Positions 63,773 to 64,000 of a stretch of 64,000 nucleotides of DNA are shown in pieces. The first letter of the stretch is position 1, and each line of letters starts with the position of its first letter. The notes below the pieces were generated by a model. It saw nothing but the letters and a program-made list of their open reading frames with translations. It was not told the DNA's origin and did no database searches. This stretch comes from Variovorax sp. 54 (GTDB taxonomy: Bacteria > Pseudomonadota > Gammaproteobacteria > Burkholderiales > Burkholderiaceae_C): the NCBI RefSeq assembly GCF_002754375.1, contig NZ_PEFF01000001.1, positions 3,358,501 to 3,422,500 of the forward strand, read 5' to 3'. The translations under genes and the position numbers were made by a program.

Positions 63773-63946
63773 ATGTTCAGTCTTCTTGCCCAAGTGGCCC
63801 GTTTCTTCCGTTCGTCGCCGACCCAGACTCCCGCCAGCCATGCCGCTGCGCTGATGGAAAGCGCCGACAGCCGTGCCGGCCGTGGCGCGCACCACGCACA
63901 AGAACTGCGTGCTGCGGCTTCCGCCTGGCTCAGCGTCGTCAGGTAA
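63773..63946 (+). CDS. Small protein of 57 aa, unknown function
   Basis: The frame opens MFSLLAQVARFFRSSPTQTP and ends AAASAWLSVVR. The N-terminus is an amphipathic or weakly membrane-active helix; the rest is Ala-rich and helical (HAAALMESADSRAG). It has a plausible promoter 50 bp upstream but no clear ribosome site (CACCGTC before ATG). Short Ala/Arg-rich proteins of this type recur in Comamonadaceae. Treat as probable but unproven. Confidence 0.55.
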   Translation: MFSLLAQVARFFRSSPTQTPASHAAALMESADSRAGRGAHHAQELRAAASAWLSVVR

Positions 63947-63957
63947 CTGACGCGCGC

Positions 63958-63974
63958 CGCCGCCTCAGGCGGCG
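63958..63974. terminator. GC hairpin after the 57-aa gene
   Basis: CGCCGCC-TCA-GGCGGCG forms a 7-bp stem with a three-base loop 11 bp after the stop at 63946. No T-tract follows, so it is a weak terminator candidate only. Confidence 0.35.
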
Positions 63975-64000
63975 CACCTTGAATCAAAGGGCGGGTCCCA

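Overview
The window is about 64 kb of very GC-rich, gene-dense chromosomal DNA. Protein content (LysR-heavy regulation, many high-affinity ABC uptake systems, acyl-CoA and amide catabolism, a DUF1127 protein) and codon use suggest a Burkholderiales member of the Comamonadaceae, most like Variovorax. This placement is by recognition, not by search. I see no rRNA or tRNA genes, no CRISPR array, no prophage and no insertion sequence. The window looks like ordinary chromosome with several catabolic islands.

Layout. 1-2.8 kb: a TetR gene followed by a NitT/TauT-type ABC transporter (the permease runs off the left edge), with two tandem operator-like palindromes in front. 2.9-7.4 kb: acetoacetyl-CoA synthetase, a YbaY-like lipoprotein and a membrane adenylate cyclase. 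7.6-11 kb: a 2OG-Fe(II) oxygenase, then a compact run of four genes (unknown small protein, zeta-toxin kinase, GFA protein, hydratase-family protein). 11-16 kb: AraC/GyrI and LysR regulators facing a glutarate module (glutaryl-CoA dehydrogenase plus class III CoA transferase). 17-23 kb: a LysR gene facing a DUF3100 membrane protein, an M20 amidohydrolase and L-serine ammonia-lyase. 23-26.6 kb: an Fe-S uracil-DNA glycosylase overlapping a convergent gene of unknown function, DUF1127, LysR.

26.6-39.8 kb is a 12-gene minus-strand amide utilisation operon: an urt/fmd-type amide/urea ABC transporter (five genes), aliphatic amidase AmiE with its Glu59/Lys134/Cys166 triad, an NCS1 permease, a MetX-like hydrolase, a MoxR-type ATPase with its VWA partner, and the sensor AmiC and ANTAR antiterminator AmiR. 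In front of the operon a strong intrinsic terminator overlaps an alternative hexaloop hairpin, with a second hexaloop hairpin upstream. This is the architecture expected of an ANTAR-controlled leader. A structured inverted repeat lies between amiC and amiR, and a third copy of one arm lies at 48.6 kb.

40-53 kb: regulators, glutaminase, a DMT exporter, flavin reductase, an SDS-hydrolase-type sulfatase, a nucleoside-recognition membrane protein, a PLD-family lipoprotein and an orphan ABC binding protein. 53.3-61.1 kb: an eight-gene minus-strand operon coupling a Liv-type ABC transporter to a 2Fe-2S ferredoxin, a glutamine-synthetase-like ligase and a Rieske oxygenase, faced by GntR and TetR regulators. 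This looks like a pathway in which an amine is taken up, gamma-glutamylated and then oxidised; its substrate is unknown. The window ends with a phosphoesterase and a 57-aa ORF behind a recognisable promoter.
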